A DNA stretch of 45,066 nt from Bacteroidales bacterium (GTDB lineage Bacteria > Bacteroidota > Bacteroidia > Bacteroidales > Marinilabiliaceae): NCBI GenBank assembly GCA_012838865.1, contig DUOK01000289.1, forward strand, positions 1 through 45,066. Reading direction: 5' to 3'. Each line of letters opens with the position of its first letter. Positions within the stretch are counted from its first letter, which is position 1. Made by a program: the position numbers and the translations under genes. Shown here one piece after another: positions 9,070 to 16,898 of the stretch. A model generated the notes under the pieces. It worked only from the letters and a program-made list of their open reading frames with translations, searched no databases and had not been told where the DNA came from.

Positions 9070-9904
9070 AGCTTTACTTCAAGAATTTATAGACCATGCC
9101 CTGAATGAAGACTTGGGCGATGGCGATCACTCTTCCCTGGCCTGTATTCCCGATACTGCTGCCGGAAAAGCCCGCTTACTGGTGAAGGAAAGTGGTGTTT
9201 TAGCAGGAATGGAAATTGCCCCGCTGGTATTTCACACCCTGCAAGCTGACCTGCAGTTCACCCCCTTCCTCAAAGATGGCGACCTCATTAAGCCGGGAGA
9301 CATAGCCTTTACCGTGGAAGGGAAAACCCGCACCCTCCTTCAGGCAGAGCGCCTCGTATTGAACATCATGCAGCGCATGAGCGGCATAGCCACCCGAACA
9401 CGGGAATACGCCACGCGCATTGCAGATTTAAAAACCAAGGTGCTCGACACGCGCAAAACCACGCCGGGTATGCGCTGGCTCGAAAAGGAAGCCGTGCGCA
9501 TCGGAGGGGGCGTCAACCACCGCATGGGCTTGTACGACATGATTATGCTCAAGGACAACCACATCGATTTTGCCGGAGGCATTGAAAAGGCCATTAAAGC
9601 GACTCAGGCCTATCTGAAGAAAAGTGGGCGTTCCCTTAAAATAGAAATTGAGGTACGCAATATGGATGAGCTGGAACAGGTCATGCAGACCGGCGGCGTC
9701 GATCGCATCCTCATCGACAACTTCAGTCCCGAACTCACCCAACAGGCTGTTGCCCGAATAGCCGGCCGTTACGAAACGGAATCATCGGGCGGCATCACTT
9801 TAGAGCGCTTACGTGACTATGCTTTGACAGGGGTCGATTATATATCTGTAGGCGCCCTGACCCATCACATAAAAAGTTTGGATTTAAGTCTCAAAGCCTA
9901 TTAA
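9062..9904 (+). CDS. nadC: nicotinate-nucleotide pyrophosphorylase (carboxylating)
   Basis: Quinolinate phosphoribosyltransferase: quinolinate + PRPP gives nicotinate mononucleotide, CO2 and PPi in de novo NAD synthesis; cytoplasmic. The 280-residue product carries the PRPP/quinolinate site DTRKTTPGMRWLEKEAVR, the GGGVNHRMGLYDMIMLKDNH block, and the late IEIEVRNMDELEQ and RILIDNF motifs. Length fits the family. It overlaps the upstream DUF4783 gene by 8 bp and is followed by a weak hairpin and then the trp regulatory region, so it ends that transcription unit. nadA and nadB are not in the window. Confidence 0.97.
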   Translation: MTKALLQEFIDHALNEDLGDGDHSSLACIPDTAAGKARLLVKESGVLAGMEIAPLVFHTLQADLQFTPFLKDGDLIKPGDIAFTVEGKTRTLLQAERLVLNIMQRMSGIATRTREYATRIADLKTKVLDTRKTTPGMRWLEKEAVRIGGGVNHRMGLYDMIMLKDNHIDFAGGIEKAIKATQAYLKKSGRSLKIEIEVRNMDELEQVMQTGGVDRILIDNFSPELTQQAVARIAGRYETESSGGITLERLRDYALTGVDYISVGALTHHIKSLDLSLKAY

Positions 9905-9927
9905 AGGGGCTTTTTTATCAAAAGAGT

Positions 9928-9947
9928 GTGATTTTTATCACGTTTTT
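9928..9947 (+). terminator. possible intrinsic terminator after nadC
   Basis: GTGAT and ATCAC form a 5-bp stem around a TTTT loop (9928-9941), followed by G and five T. The stem is short and AT-rich, so termination here would be weak; position just after nadC and before the trp promoter supports it. Confidence 0.4.
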
Positions 9948-10016
9948 ACATCGACACCAACCCACTCAAAACAAACAACTTAAGCAACACTCCTGAAAAA
10001 AATTCAAAAACAGCGT

Positions 10017-10047
10017 TTGCATTTTAGAAAATCCTTACGTAAAATTG
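10017..10047 (+). promoter_or_regulatory. trp operon promoter
   Basis: TTG at 10017-10019 (in TTTG), a 20-bp spacer, then TAAAATTG at 10040-10047, which matches TAnnTTTG at seven of eight positions. Transcription would start about 10052-10055, some 15-20 bases before the leader peptide. The spacing is what is known for Bacteroidota sigma-ABfr promoters. Confidence 0.65.
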
Positions 10048-10070
10048 CAGAACGATTAGAAAACGAAACC

Positions 10071-10136
10071 ATGCAGACAATCATTCGCAACAACAATTGG
10101 TGGTGGCACACTTCAGTCCTCATACACGGGAGATGA
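10071..10136 (+). CDS. trpL: trp operon leader peptide
   Basis: A 21-codon frame, ATG at 10071 and TGA at 10134-10136. It reads MQTIIRNNN followed by three consecutive Trp codons (10098-10106) and then HTSVLIHGR. Tryptophan is the rarest residue, and three in a row in a short peptide between the trp promoter and a terminator are the hallmark of an attenuation leader: a ribosome stalled on these codons when charged tRNA-Trp is scarce would favour read-through into trpE. The peptide itself has no expected function after synthesis. Start and stop are unambiguous. Confidence 0.9.
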   Translation: MQTIIRNNNWWWHTSVLIHGR

Positions 10137-10217
10137 AGCGATGCCCTTATGCTCTGTTGCGAACCAGAATAACTTAAGAAGGCTTGTCGGAATCCCCGAC
10201 AAGCCTTTTTTCTTTTT
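10111..10217 (+). promoter_or_regulatory. trp attenuator (1:2 hairpin, candidate antiterminator, terminator)
   Basis: Three alternative structures can be read. The 1:2 hairpin pairs CTTCA (10111-10115) with TGAAG (10134-10138), with a further 3-bp CTC/GAG inside, directly after the Trp codons. A candidate antiterminator pairs 10143-10149 with 10175-10183 (7 bp with a two-base bulge). The terminator (10181-10217) would be blocked by that pairing. A ribosome stalled on the Trp codons would cover the first arm of 1:2 and free the following segment. The hairpins are seen by eye; their relative stabilities have not been computed. Confidence 0.72.
10181..10217 (+). terminator. trp leader intrinsic terminator
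   Basis: GGCTTGTCGG (10181-10190) pairs perfectly with CCGACAAGCC (10196-10205) around a five-base loop, followed by TTTTTTCTTTTT. It lies 30 bp before trpE and after the leader peptide, so it ends transcription inside the leader rather than after a gene. Confidence 0.92.
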
Positions 10218-10246
10218 ATGCAAAACCAACGAAAAAATAAGTACTC

Positions 10247-11662
10247 ATGCAAAACTATCCCATCAACGTACACCATCGCCGCATTCCCCCTCACATTGGA
10301 GATGTGGTTACCCCGGTAAGTCTTTACCTGACCCTGCGCGACCTCTACCCCAACACCATCCTGCTCGAAAGTTCGGATTACCACGGCAACAACAATTCCA
10401 CCTCCTTCATTTGCTTCGACCCCATGGCCGACTTTCTGGTGGAGGGAGAGCAGGTGACTTGTCGCTTTCCGGACAAGCATACGGAAACCACCCCGCTGCC
10501 AGCCAGCAAGCCGGTGACCGACTTGCTGCAGGACTTCATCGACCGCCTGCAGGTGGCCCCCAACGACTGTCCCCTTGCTGCAACAGGACTCTACGGCTAT
10601 ACCACCTACGATGCCGTTCGCTACTTTGAAAACCTTCAACTGAAACTTGACCCCGCAGCGCCCTATGCCATACCCGACATGCGCTACCATTTGTACCGCT
10701 CGGTCATTGCCTTCAACCATTTCACCAACCAGCTCTATCTGGTTGAACACCTCATCGGAGAAGAACAAAGCATTTACGATAAACTGCTGAACATCCTAAA
10801 AAACAGAACAGTACCCTCCTTCCGTTTTGCGCCGGTAAACGGCGAATCCTCCTCCCTGAGCAACGAAGATTACAAGGCTATGGTCAGAAAGGGCAAGGAA
10901 CATTGCTACCGCGGCGATGTCTTTCAGATCGTCCTCTCCCGCCAGTTTGCCCAACAGTTCAAAGGCGACGAATTCAATGTATACCGGGCCCTGCGACACA
11001 TTAACCCCTCTCCCTACCTCTTCTTCTTCGATTACGGCAACTACCGCCTCTTTGGTTCCTCACCTGAAAGTCAGTTGGTGGTGGACAAGGGTACCGCTAC
11101 CATCAACCCCATTGCCGGCACCTTTCAGCGTACGGGCGACGACCTGAAGGACCTCAAATTGGCCGAGGAACTGGCTGCCGACCCCAAGGAAAATGCCGAG
11201 CACGTTATGCTGGTCGATTTGGCACGCAACGACCTGGGACGCAACTGCAATGAAGTTAAAGTAAAGACCTACAAAGAAATTCAATACTACAGTCACGTCC
11301 TGCACATGGTCTCTGAGGTGAACGGAAAACTCAAACCCGGCTCCACCACCCCAAGGGTGATGGGCGACACCTTTCCGGCCGGCACCCTCTCCGGAGCACC
11401 CAAGTACAAGGCCATGGAACTGATCGACCGCTACGAGCCCCAGCAAAGAGGCTTTTATGGCGGCTGCATCGGCCAGCTGGGCCTCGACGGCAGCTTCAAC
11501 CAGGCCATTGCCATCCGTACCTTCCTGAGCAAAAACAACACCCTGTTCTACCAGGCCGGGGCCGGCGTGGTCTCCGAGTCGAAAGAAGAAAACGAACTGC
11601 AGGAAGTCAACAACAAACTGGGCGCCCTGAAACGCGCCATTGAACTCGCCCGTGAGTTTTAA
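10247..11662 (+). CDS. trpE: anthranilate synthase component I
   Basis: Converts chorismate and ammonia to anthranilate, the first committed step of Trp synthesis; works with TrpG. The 471-residue protein has the Trp feedback-binding motif LLESS at residues 39-43, and the chorismate-binding core with FGSSPESQLVV, PIAGTFQRTG, DLARNDLGRNC, TFPAGTLSGAPKYKAMELI and the terminal YQAGAGVVSESKEENELQE. TrpE rather than PabB or a salicylate synthase is supported by LLESS and by the trp operon. First structural gene after the attenuator; trpG starts 29 bp downstream. Confidence 0.97.
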   Translation: MQNYPINVHHRRIPPHIGDVVTPVSLYLTLRDLYPNTILLESSDYHGNNNSTSFICFDPMADFLVEGEQVTCRFPDKHTETTPLPASKPVTDLLQDFIDRLQVAPNDCPLAATGLYGYTTYDAVRYFENLQLKLDPAAPYAIPDMRYHLYRSVIAFNHFTNQLYLVEHLIGEEQSIYDKLLNILKNRTVPSFRFAPVNGESSSLSNEDYKAMVRKGKEHCYRGDVFQIVLSRQFAQQFKGDEFNVYRALRHINPSPYLFFFDYGNYRLFGSSPESQLVVDKGTATINPIAGTFQRTGDDLKDLKLAEELAADPKENAEHVMLVDLARNDLGRNCNEVKVKTYKEIQYYSHVLHMVSEVNGKLKPGSTTPRVMGDTFPAGTLSGAPKYKAMELIDRYEPQQRGFYGGCIGQLGLDGSFNQAIAIRTFLSKNNTLFYQAGAGVVSESKEENELQEVNNKLGALKRAIELAREF

Positions 11663-11691
11663 TCCATTCTCCAACTCCTAATACAAGAATC

Positions 11692-12261
11692 ATGAAAATA
11701 CTGGTGCTCGACAATTACGATTCCTTTACCTACAACCTGGTGCACTATCTCGAAGAACTCACCGACGCCCAGGTGGATGTGTACCGCAACGACGAAATCA
11801 GCGTAGAAGAAGCCGCCGCCTACGACAAAATTGTACTGTCGCCCGGCCCCGGCATCCCCGACGAAGCCGGCATTCTGAAACCACTCATCAAAGCCCTGGC
11901 GCCCACCCACAGCATCCTGGGCGTTTGTCTCGGTTGCCAGGCCATTGCCGAAGTCTTTGGCGGTCAAATCTACAACCTTTCCAAAGTGTACCACGGCATT
12001 GCCACCCCCATACGGGTGGAAGACCCGGATGAAATACTGTTCAACGGACTGCCCACAACATTTGAAGCGGGACGCTACCACAGTTGGGTGGTTGATGAAC
12101 AAAAACTGCCGGAGAGCCTTAAAATAACGGCACGCGACGAGGAGGGTCAGATTATGGGCCTGCGCCACAGCAGCTACGATGTTCGTGCCGTGCAGTTTCA
12201 TCCCGAATCGATATTGACCCAAAACGGAAAAGAGATGATTAAGAACTGGCTGCAACAATAA
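11692..12261 (+). CDS. trpG: anthranilate synthase component II (glutamine amidotransferase)
   Basis: Class I glutamine amidotransferase that supplies ammonia to TrpE. The 189-residue protein has the nucleophile Cys79 in LGVCLGCQAIAEVFGG and the His170/Glu172 pair in VQFHPESI, plus the oxyanion-loop SPGPGIP. It is a free-standing subunit, not fused to TrpD as in E. coli. TrpG proteins can also serve PabB; no pabB is nearby, and its place between trpE and trpD makes the Trp role primary. Confidence 0.96.
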   Translation: MKILVLDNYDSFTYNLVHYLEELTDAQVDVYRNDEISVEEAAAYDKIVLSPGPGIPDEAGILKPLIKALAPTHSILGVCLGCQAIAEVFGGQIYNLSKVYHGIATPIRVEDPDEILFNGLPTTFEAGRYHSWVVDEQKLPESLKITARDEEGQIMGLRHSSYDVRAVQFHPESILTQNGKEMIKNWLQQ

Positions 12262-12311
12262 GCGCTTCCAGGTCATCACTCATTCAGTATTCAGCTTAAA
12301 ACAAAAGAAAG

Positions 12312-13310
12312 ATGTTACAGCCCATATTAAAAACCCTTTTCGATTACCAAACCCTCAGTCGCCAACAAGCACGCGAAATTTTGGTAAACATTACACGCGA
12401 CAGCTACAGCAAATCTGAGGTTGTTGCCTTTTTATCGGTTTATATGATGCGCCCGGTTACCGTAGAAGAACTGTCGGGTTTCCGCGACGGTCTGTTGGAA
12501 CTTCGCCTGCCCGTGGATCTGTCGGACTTCGACACCGTAGATTTGTGCGGCACCGGGGGCGACGGAAAAAACACCTTCAACATCAGTACCCTGGCCTCTT
12601 TCATCACGGCCGGCGCCGGCATAAAAGTGGCCAAGCACGGCAACTACGGTGTAAGCTCAGGTTGCGGATCGTCCAACATGCTCGAAGCATTGGGCTACCG
12701 CTTTACCAACGACAGCGATACCCTGCGTCGTCAAATCGACCGGGCAGGCATTTGTTTTTTACATGCTCCGCTCTTCCATCCGGCCATGAAAGCGGTAGCG
12801 CCCATCCGAAAAGAATTGGGCATCAAAACCTTCTTCAACATGCTGGGCCCACTGGTCAATCCCTCCAGTCCCCAAAGCCAGTTGGCGGGGGTGTTCGACC
12901 TCGAATTGGCACGCTTGTACCAGTATTTGTTTCAGGAAGGCGACCAACGTTTCACCATCTTGCACAGCACCGATGGCTACGATGAAATTTCGCTGACCTC
13001 CCCCTTCAAGGTCATTACCCAGAATGGGGAACAACTGCTGACGGCAGCCGATCTGAAGCTGCCCGAAAACAGTCCCGAAAGCATTCAGGGAGGACACGAA
13101 GTAGCAGAAGCAGCCGGCATCTTCAACACCATACTCGATGGGAAAGGAACTGCGCAGCAGAACAACGTCGTTATTGCCAATGCGGCCTTTGCCATCCAGT
13201 GTAACCGTCCCGAGCTCAGCATCGACGAGGCCCTGGACAAGGCACGCGAATCGCTGCTCTCTGGCCGGGCCAAAGCCACGGTAAAAAAGCTCCTGGACAC
13301 CCAAAACTAA
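12312..13310 (+). CDS. trpD: anthranilate phosphoribosyltransferase
   Basis: Transfers phosphoribosyl from PRPP to anthranilate, giving N-(5'-phosphoribosyl)anthranilate. The 332-residue protein shows the PRPP-binding GTGGDGKNTFNIST and the adjacent KHGNYGVSSGCGSSNMLEALG, then FNMLGPLVNPSSPQSQLAGV and the DGYDEISLTSP segment, in the order expected for TrpD. Starts at ATG 50 bp after trpG; trpC starts 46 bp downstream. Length is usual. Confidence 0.97.
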   Translation: MLQPILKTLFDYQTLSRQQAREILVNITRDSYSKSEVVAFLSVYMMRPVTVEELSGFRDGLLELRLPVDLSDFDTVDLCGTGGDGKNTFNISTLASFITAGAGIKVAKHGNYGVSSGCGSSNMLEALGYRFTNDSDTLRRQIDRAGICFLHAPLFHPAMKAVAPIRKELGIKTFFNMLGPLVNPSSPQSQLAGVFDLELARLYQYLFQEGDQRFTILHSTDGYDEISLTSPFKVITQNGEQLLTAADLKLPENSPESIQGGHEVAEAAGIFNTILDGKGTAQQNNVVIANAAFAIQCNRPELSIDEALDKARESLLSGRAKATVKKLLDTQN

Positions 13311-13356
13311 GCGCCGACCAGGCAACAACAACGGAACCATTACAAAACCAAAGACC

Positions 13357-14169
13357 ATGAATATTCTCGATAAAATAGTAGCCCGCAAGCGTGAAGAAGT
13401 GGCTGAGGCCCAGGCCCAAACCCCACTTAAACTGCTCCAGTATTACCGGCATTACGACCAGAAGGTGCCCTCGTTTAAAGCGGCCCTGCTGGCTCAGGGC
13501 GCCACCGGCATCATTGCCGAGTTCAAACGACGTTCGCCCTCCAAAGGGGCAATTCATGCCGGGGCGCAGGTGGCCGATATTGTACCGGCCTATCAAAAAG
13601 CCGGCGCATCGGCCCTGTCGATTCTGACCGACCGCGACTTTTTTGGGGGCAGCGACGAGGACCTGGCTCAGGGACGCGACCTCAGTCAACTGCCCATCAT
13701 CCGCAAGGAATTCATCATAGACCCTTATCAGGTTTACGAAGCCAAAGCCCTGGGGGCAAGCGCCATCCTGCTTATTGGAGCGATTCTGGATAAGGGTCAG
13801 GCCAAAGAGCTGGCCGCCCTGGCCAACTCTCTGGGTATGGAAGTCCTCTTTGAAATCCACGAAGAAAAAGAACTGGAGCTGCTGAACAGTTACGTCCAGC
13901 TGGTGGGCATCAACAACCGCAACCTCAAAGATTTTAAAGTGGACCTGGAACACTCGATGCACCTGGCAGCCCAACTGCCCGGGCACCTGGTGCCGGTCGC
14001 CGAAAGCGGAATTGCCTCGGCGGCGGACTACCAAAGACTGCGTAAGGCGGGCTTTAAGGGCTTTTTGATGGGAGAGTACTTTATGAAACACCAGGATCCG
14101 GGAGCCGCCTGTGCCGACTTCTGCCAACAAATACAAACCACTGTAAGTCAGACCAACTATGCTGATTAA
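13357..14169 (+). CDS. trpC: indole-3-glycerol-phosphate synthase
   Basis: TIM-barrel enzyme that closes the indole ring, converting CdRP to indole-3-glycerol phosphate with loss of CO2 and water. The 270-residue product begins MNILDKIVARKREEVA, has the phosphate-binding and catalytic segment EFKRRSPSKGAI (catalytic Lys), IIRKEFIIDPYQVYEA, LVGINNRNLKDF and the C-terminal VAESGI with GFLMGEYFM. It is monofunctional, separate from TrpF. Its last 11 bp overlap the start of trpF, so translation is coupled. Confidence 0.97.
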   Translation: MNILDKIVARKREEVAEAQAQTPLKLLQYYRHYDQKVPSFKAALLAQGATGIIAEFKRRSPSKGAIHAGAQVADIVPAYQKAGASALSILTDRDFFGGSDEDLAQGRDLSQLPIIRKEFIIDPYQVYEAKALGASAILLIGAILDKGQAKELAALANSLGMEVLFEIHEEKELELLNSYVQLVGINNRNLKDFKVDLEHSMHLAAQLPGHLVPVAESGIASAADYQRLRKAGFKGFLMGEYFMKHQDPGAACADFCQQIQTTVSQTNYAD

Positions 14170-14797
14170 AGTCTGCGGGATGCGCCATCCCGACAACATC
14201 AAGGCGGTGGCCGGCTTGCAACCCGACTATCTGGGCTTCATCTTTTATCCGCCTTCGCCCCGCTATGTGGGCGAGCTGCTGCTGCCCGAAATGCTGGAAC
14301 AAATCCCTGCAGGCATCAAAAAAACCGGCGTCTTTGTCAACGCAGGCACCAGCGATATGCTGAATGTGGCCCGACGTTACCAGTTGGATGCCCTGCAACT
14401 GCACGGTCGGGAGAGCGCAGCACAGTGCAGGCAACTCAAAGCAGAAGGTCTGGAAATCATCAAAGCCTTTGCGGCCAGACAGGGCAGCGATTTTGCCAAT
14501 ACAAGAGACTATGAAGGAAACTGCGACTATTTTCTATTCGACACGCCCTCGCAGGCCCACGGCGGGTCGGGACAAAAATACGACTGGCACTTGCTTCAGG
14601 ACTATCGGGGTACTACCCCCTTCTTCCTGAGCGGGGGACTGGGTCCGACCGACGCAGAAGCACTACGTGCCTTCCACCATCCGCAACTGGCGGGCATCGA
14701 CCTGAACAGTCGCTTCGAAAGTGCTCCGGCACGCAAGGATGTGCCCGCCCTTCAAGCTTTTCTGAATAAGTATCGTCAAAGCAATCCACCTTTATAA
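14159..14797 (+). CDS. trpF: phosphoribosylanthranilate isomerase
   Basis: Amadori isomerase that turns phosphoribosylanthranilate into CdRP. The 212-residue TIM-barrel begins MLIKVCGMRHPDNI, where the Cys is the catalytic base, followed by LGFIFYPPSPRYV, LQLHGRES, FDTPSQAHGGSGQKYDW and FFLSGGLGP with the phosphate loop; the late GIDLNSRFESAPARKD is also typical. It overlaps trpC by 11 bp, and trpB follows 11 bp later. Confidence 0.96.
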   Translation: MLIKVCGMRHPDNIKAVAGLQPDYLGFIFYPPSPRYVGELLLPEMLEQIPAGIKKTGVFVNAGTSDMLNVARRYQLDALQLHGRESAAQCRQLKAEGLEIIKAFAARQGSDFANTRDYEGNCDYFLFDTPSQAHGGSGQKYDWHLLQDYRGTTPFFLSGGLGPTDAEALRAFHHPQLAGIDLNSRFESAPARKDVPALQAFLNKYRQSNPPL

Positions 14798-14808
14798 ATT
14801 CAACAAGC

Positions 14809-15996
14809 ATGTTTCACCCCAATGAAAAAGGTTTCTACGGTGCCTACGGAGGCGCCTACATTCCGGAAATGCTCATCCCAAATATCGAGGAGCTGCGCGG
14901 CAAATACCTGCGCATCCTGGAATCCGACAGCTTTCAAAAGACTTATCATCATTTGCTCAGTGACTACGCAGGGCGCCCCTCTCCCCTTTTTAAAGCCGAG
15001 CGCATGTCGCAACGCTACCAAACCAACATCTGGTTGAAGCGAGAGGACTTGAACCATACCGGCAGTCACAAACTCAACAACACCATTGGTCAGATTCTAC
15101 TGGCAAAGGAAATGGGCCGCCGGCGCATCATTGCTGAGACCGGTGCCGGTCAGCATGGCGTGGCCACCGCTACGGTATGTGCCCTGATGGGCCTCGAGTG
15201 CGTGGTGTATATGGGACAGACCGACATGGAGCGTCAGGCGCCGAACGTGGCCCGTATGCGCATGTTGGGAGCCGAAGTGCGCCCGGCACTTTCGGGCAAC
15301 CGCACCTTAAAGGATGCCACCAACGAGGCGCTGCGCGACTGGATTGCACATCCTACGGACACCTTCTACCTCATCGGTTCGGTGGTGGGACCGCATCCCT
15401 ACCCCGATTTGGTGGCCCGCCTGCAGGCGGTCATCAGCAGCGAAATCAAGCAACAGCTCAAGGAGAAAATTGGAACGGAGCTGCCCAACTATGTGCTGGC
15501 CTGTGTAGGGGGCGGCTCCAATGCAGCAGGCAGCTTTTACCACTTTCTGGAGCACCCTTCGGTGCAACTTATTGGCACCGAAGCAGCCGGCATGGGGGTG
15601 GAAAGTGGGGAGACTGCCGCCTCCATGGCCTGTGGCGAAAAGGGCATCATTCACGGCAGCATGACCTACCTGATGCAGGATGGGGACGGACAAATTACCG
15701 AACCCTACTCCATTTCCGCAGGCCTCGATTACCCGGGCATTGGTCCCCTCCACGCCTTTTTAAAGGACAGTCACCGCGCGACCTATTTGCCGGTGACCGA
15801 TGCAGAAGCCCTGGATGCGGCCCTGGAGCTTACCCGCCTCGAAGGCATCATCCCGGCACTGGAATCGGCCCATGCCCTGGCGGGCCTGGGCAAACTGCGC
15901 TTTAAACCGACCGACCAGGTGGTGGTTACCGTCTCCGGAAGAGGCGATAAAGACATGAAAACCTATATGGAACACTTCAAACTGACCGAAAAATGA
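14809..15996 (+). CDS. trpB: tryptophan synthase beta chain
   Basis: PLP enzyme that condenses indole with serine to make tryptophan, in an alpha2-beta2 complex with TrpA. The 395-residue protein has the PLP lysine in KREDLNHTGSHKLNN, the ETGAGQHGVATATVCAL loop with the catalytic Glu, the phosphate-binding GGGSNA, and the late TVSGRGDKDM. The N-terminal GFYGAYGGAYIPEML marks the TrpB1 type that pairs with TrpA. It ends in an ATGA overlap with trpA. Confidence 0.98.
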   Translation: MFHPNEKGFYGAYGGAYIPEMLIPNIEELRGKYLRILESDSFQKTYHHLLSDYAGRPSPLFKAERMSQRYQTNIWLKREDLNHTGSHKLNNTIGQILLAKEMGRRRIIAETGAGQHGVATATVCALMGLECVVYMGQTDMERQAPNVARMRMLGAEVRPALSGNRTLKDATNEALRDWIAHPTDTFYLIGSVVGPHPYPDLVARLQAVISSEIKQQLKEKIGTELPNYVLACVGGGSNAAGSFYHFLEHPSVQLIGTEAAGMGVESGETAASMACGEKGIIHGSMTYLMQDGDGQITEPYSISAGLDYPGIGPLHAFLKDSHRATYLPVTDAEALDAALELTRLEGIIPALESAHALAGLGKLRFKPTDQVVVTVSGRGDKDMKTYMEHFKLTEK

Positions 15997-16769
15997 CGCG
16001 ACTGCAAAAACTCTTCAGCAGCAAAAAGGACCTGCTGTCTATTTATTATACGGCCGGCTACCCACAGCTGAATGCCACCCGCGTGGTGCTGGACGCGCTG
16101 CAGGAAAGCGGGGTGGACTTTGTTGAAATTGGGATGCCCTTTTCGGACCCCCTGGCCGATGGGCCCGTTATCCAGCAAAGCGGCACCCAGGCCCTGCAAA
16201 ACGGAATGAGCCTGGAAGTCCTCCTGCAACAGTTGGCGGATATGCGCCCCGGCATCACCATGCCGGTGGTGCTCATGGGCTACCTCAACCCGGTGCTCAA
16301 ATTTGGCATGGAGCGCTTTCTGGAGCGTTGCGCCCAGGTTGGGGTTGATGGATTGATACTGCCCGACCTGCCACTGGAAAACTACCTGGAGGAATATCGG
16401 CCGCTTTTCGAGCGCTACGGCATCAGCAATATTTTCCTCATCACCCCGCAAACCCCCGAAGAACGGGTGCGCAAGCTCGATGCCCACAGCAACAGCTTCC
16501 TCTACATGGTTTCCTCTGCGGCGGTAACCGGGGCTAAGAAGGGACTCAGCGACTTTCAGCTGGATTATTTTCGACGCATTAAGGCCATGCAATTGCAGCA
16601 TCCGGCGGTAGTGGGCTTTGGCATCAGCGATAACGAAAGCTACAAAACGGTTTGCCAATACGCACAGGGCGCCATCATTGGCAGTGCCTTTGTGAAATTA
16701 CTGGAACAGGCAAAGGACCTCAAAGGGGAGATTCAACGCTTCATTTCCGAGGTGAAAAACGGGAAATAG
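15993..16769 (+). CDS. trpA: tryptophan synthase alpha chain
   Basis: Cleaves indole-3-glycerol phosphate to indole and glyceraldehyde 3-phosphate; indole is channelled to TrpB. The 258-residue TIM barrel shows the catalytic Glu in FVEIGMPFSDPLADGPVIQ and the catalytic Asp in DGLILPDLPLE, then FLYMVSSAAVTGAKKG and the phosphate-binding GFGISDN and GAIIGSAFVK. Its ATG overlaps the trpB stop as ATGA. It is the last gene of the operon; no clear terminator follows before the next promoter at 16798. Confidence 0.97.
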   Translation: MTRLQKLFSSKKDLLSIYYTAGYPQLNATRVVLDALQESGVDFVEIGMPFSDPLADGPVIQQSGTQALQNGMSLEVLLQQLADMRPGITMPVVLMGYLNPVLKFGMERFLERCAQVGVDGLILPDLPLENYLEEYRPLFERYGISNIFLITPQTPEERVRKLDAHSNSFLYMVSSAAVTGAKKGLSDFQLDYFRRIKAMQLQHPAVVGFGISDNESYKTVCQYAQGAIIGSAFVKLLEQAKDLKGEIQRFISEVKNGK

Positions 16770-16797
16770 TCCACGCACAACCCTCAAAAAAGCAGGC

Positions 16798-16828
16798 TTG
16801 CAAGTTTTTCTGAAAGTGTTTAACTTTG
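16798..16828 (+). promoter_or_regulatory. promoter of the NYN-cold-shock gene
   Basis: TTG at 16798-16800, a 20-bp spacer and TAACTTTG at 16821-16828: a full match to the Bacteroidota consensus. Transcription should start about 16833-16836, which places the in-frame ATG at 16830 at or before the start site and supports the ATG at 16899 as the real start. Confidence 0.68.
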
Positions 16829-16898
16829 CATGACCAACACCTTAACACGCGGCAGTCCACCATGGGCTGACCGCATTTTTCTTTCACAAACCAACCGC

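Noticed and set aside
10218-10246. ATG at 10218 as an earlier trpE start
   Set aside because: It is 29 bp before the trpE ATG and therefore out of frame; the frame soon stops.
13216-14202. Minus-strand frame of 328 codons across trpD/trpC
   Set aside because: Mirror of conserved trp genes; no domain and no promoter.
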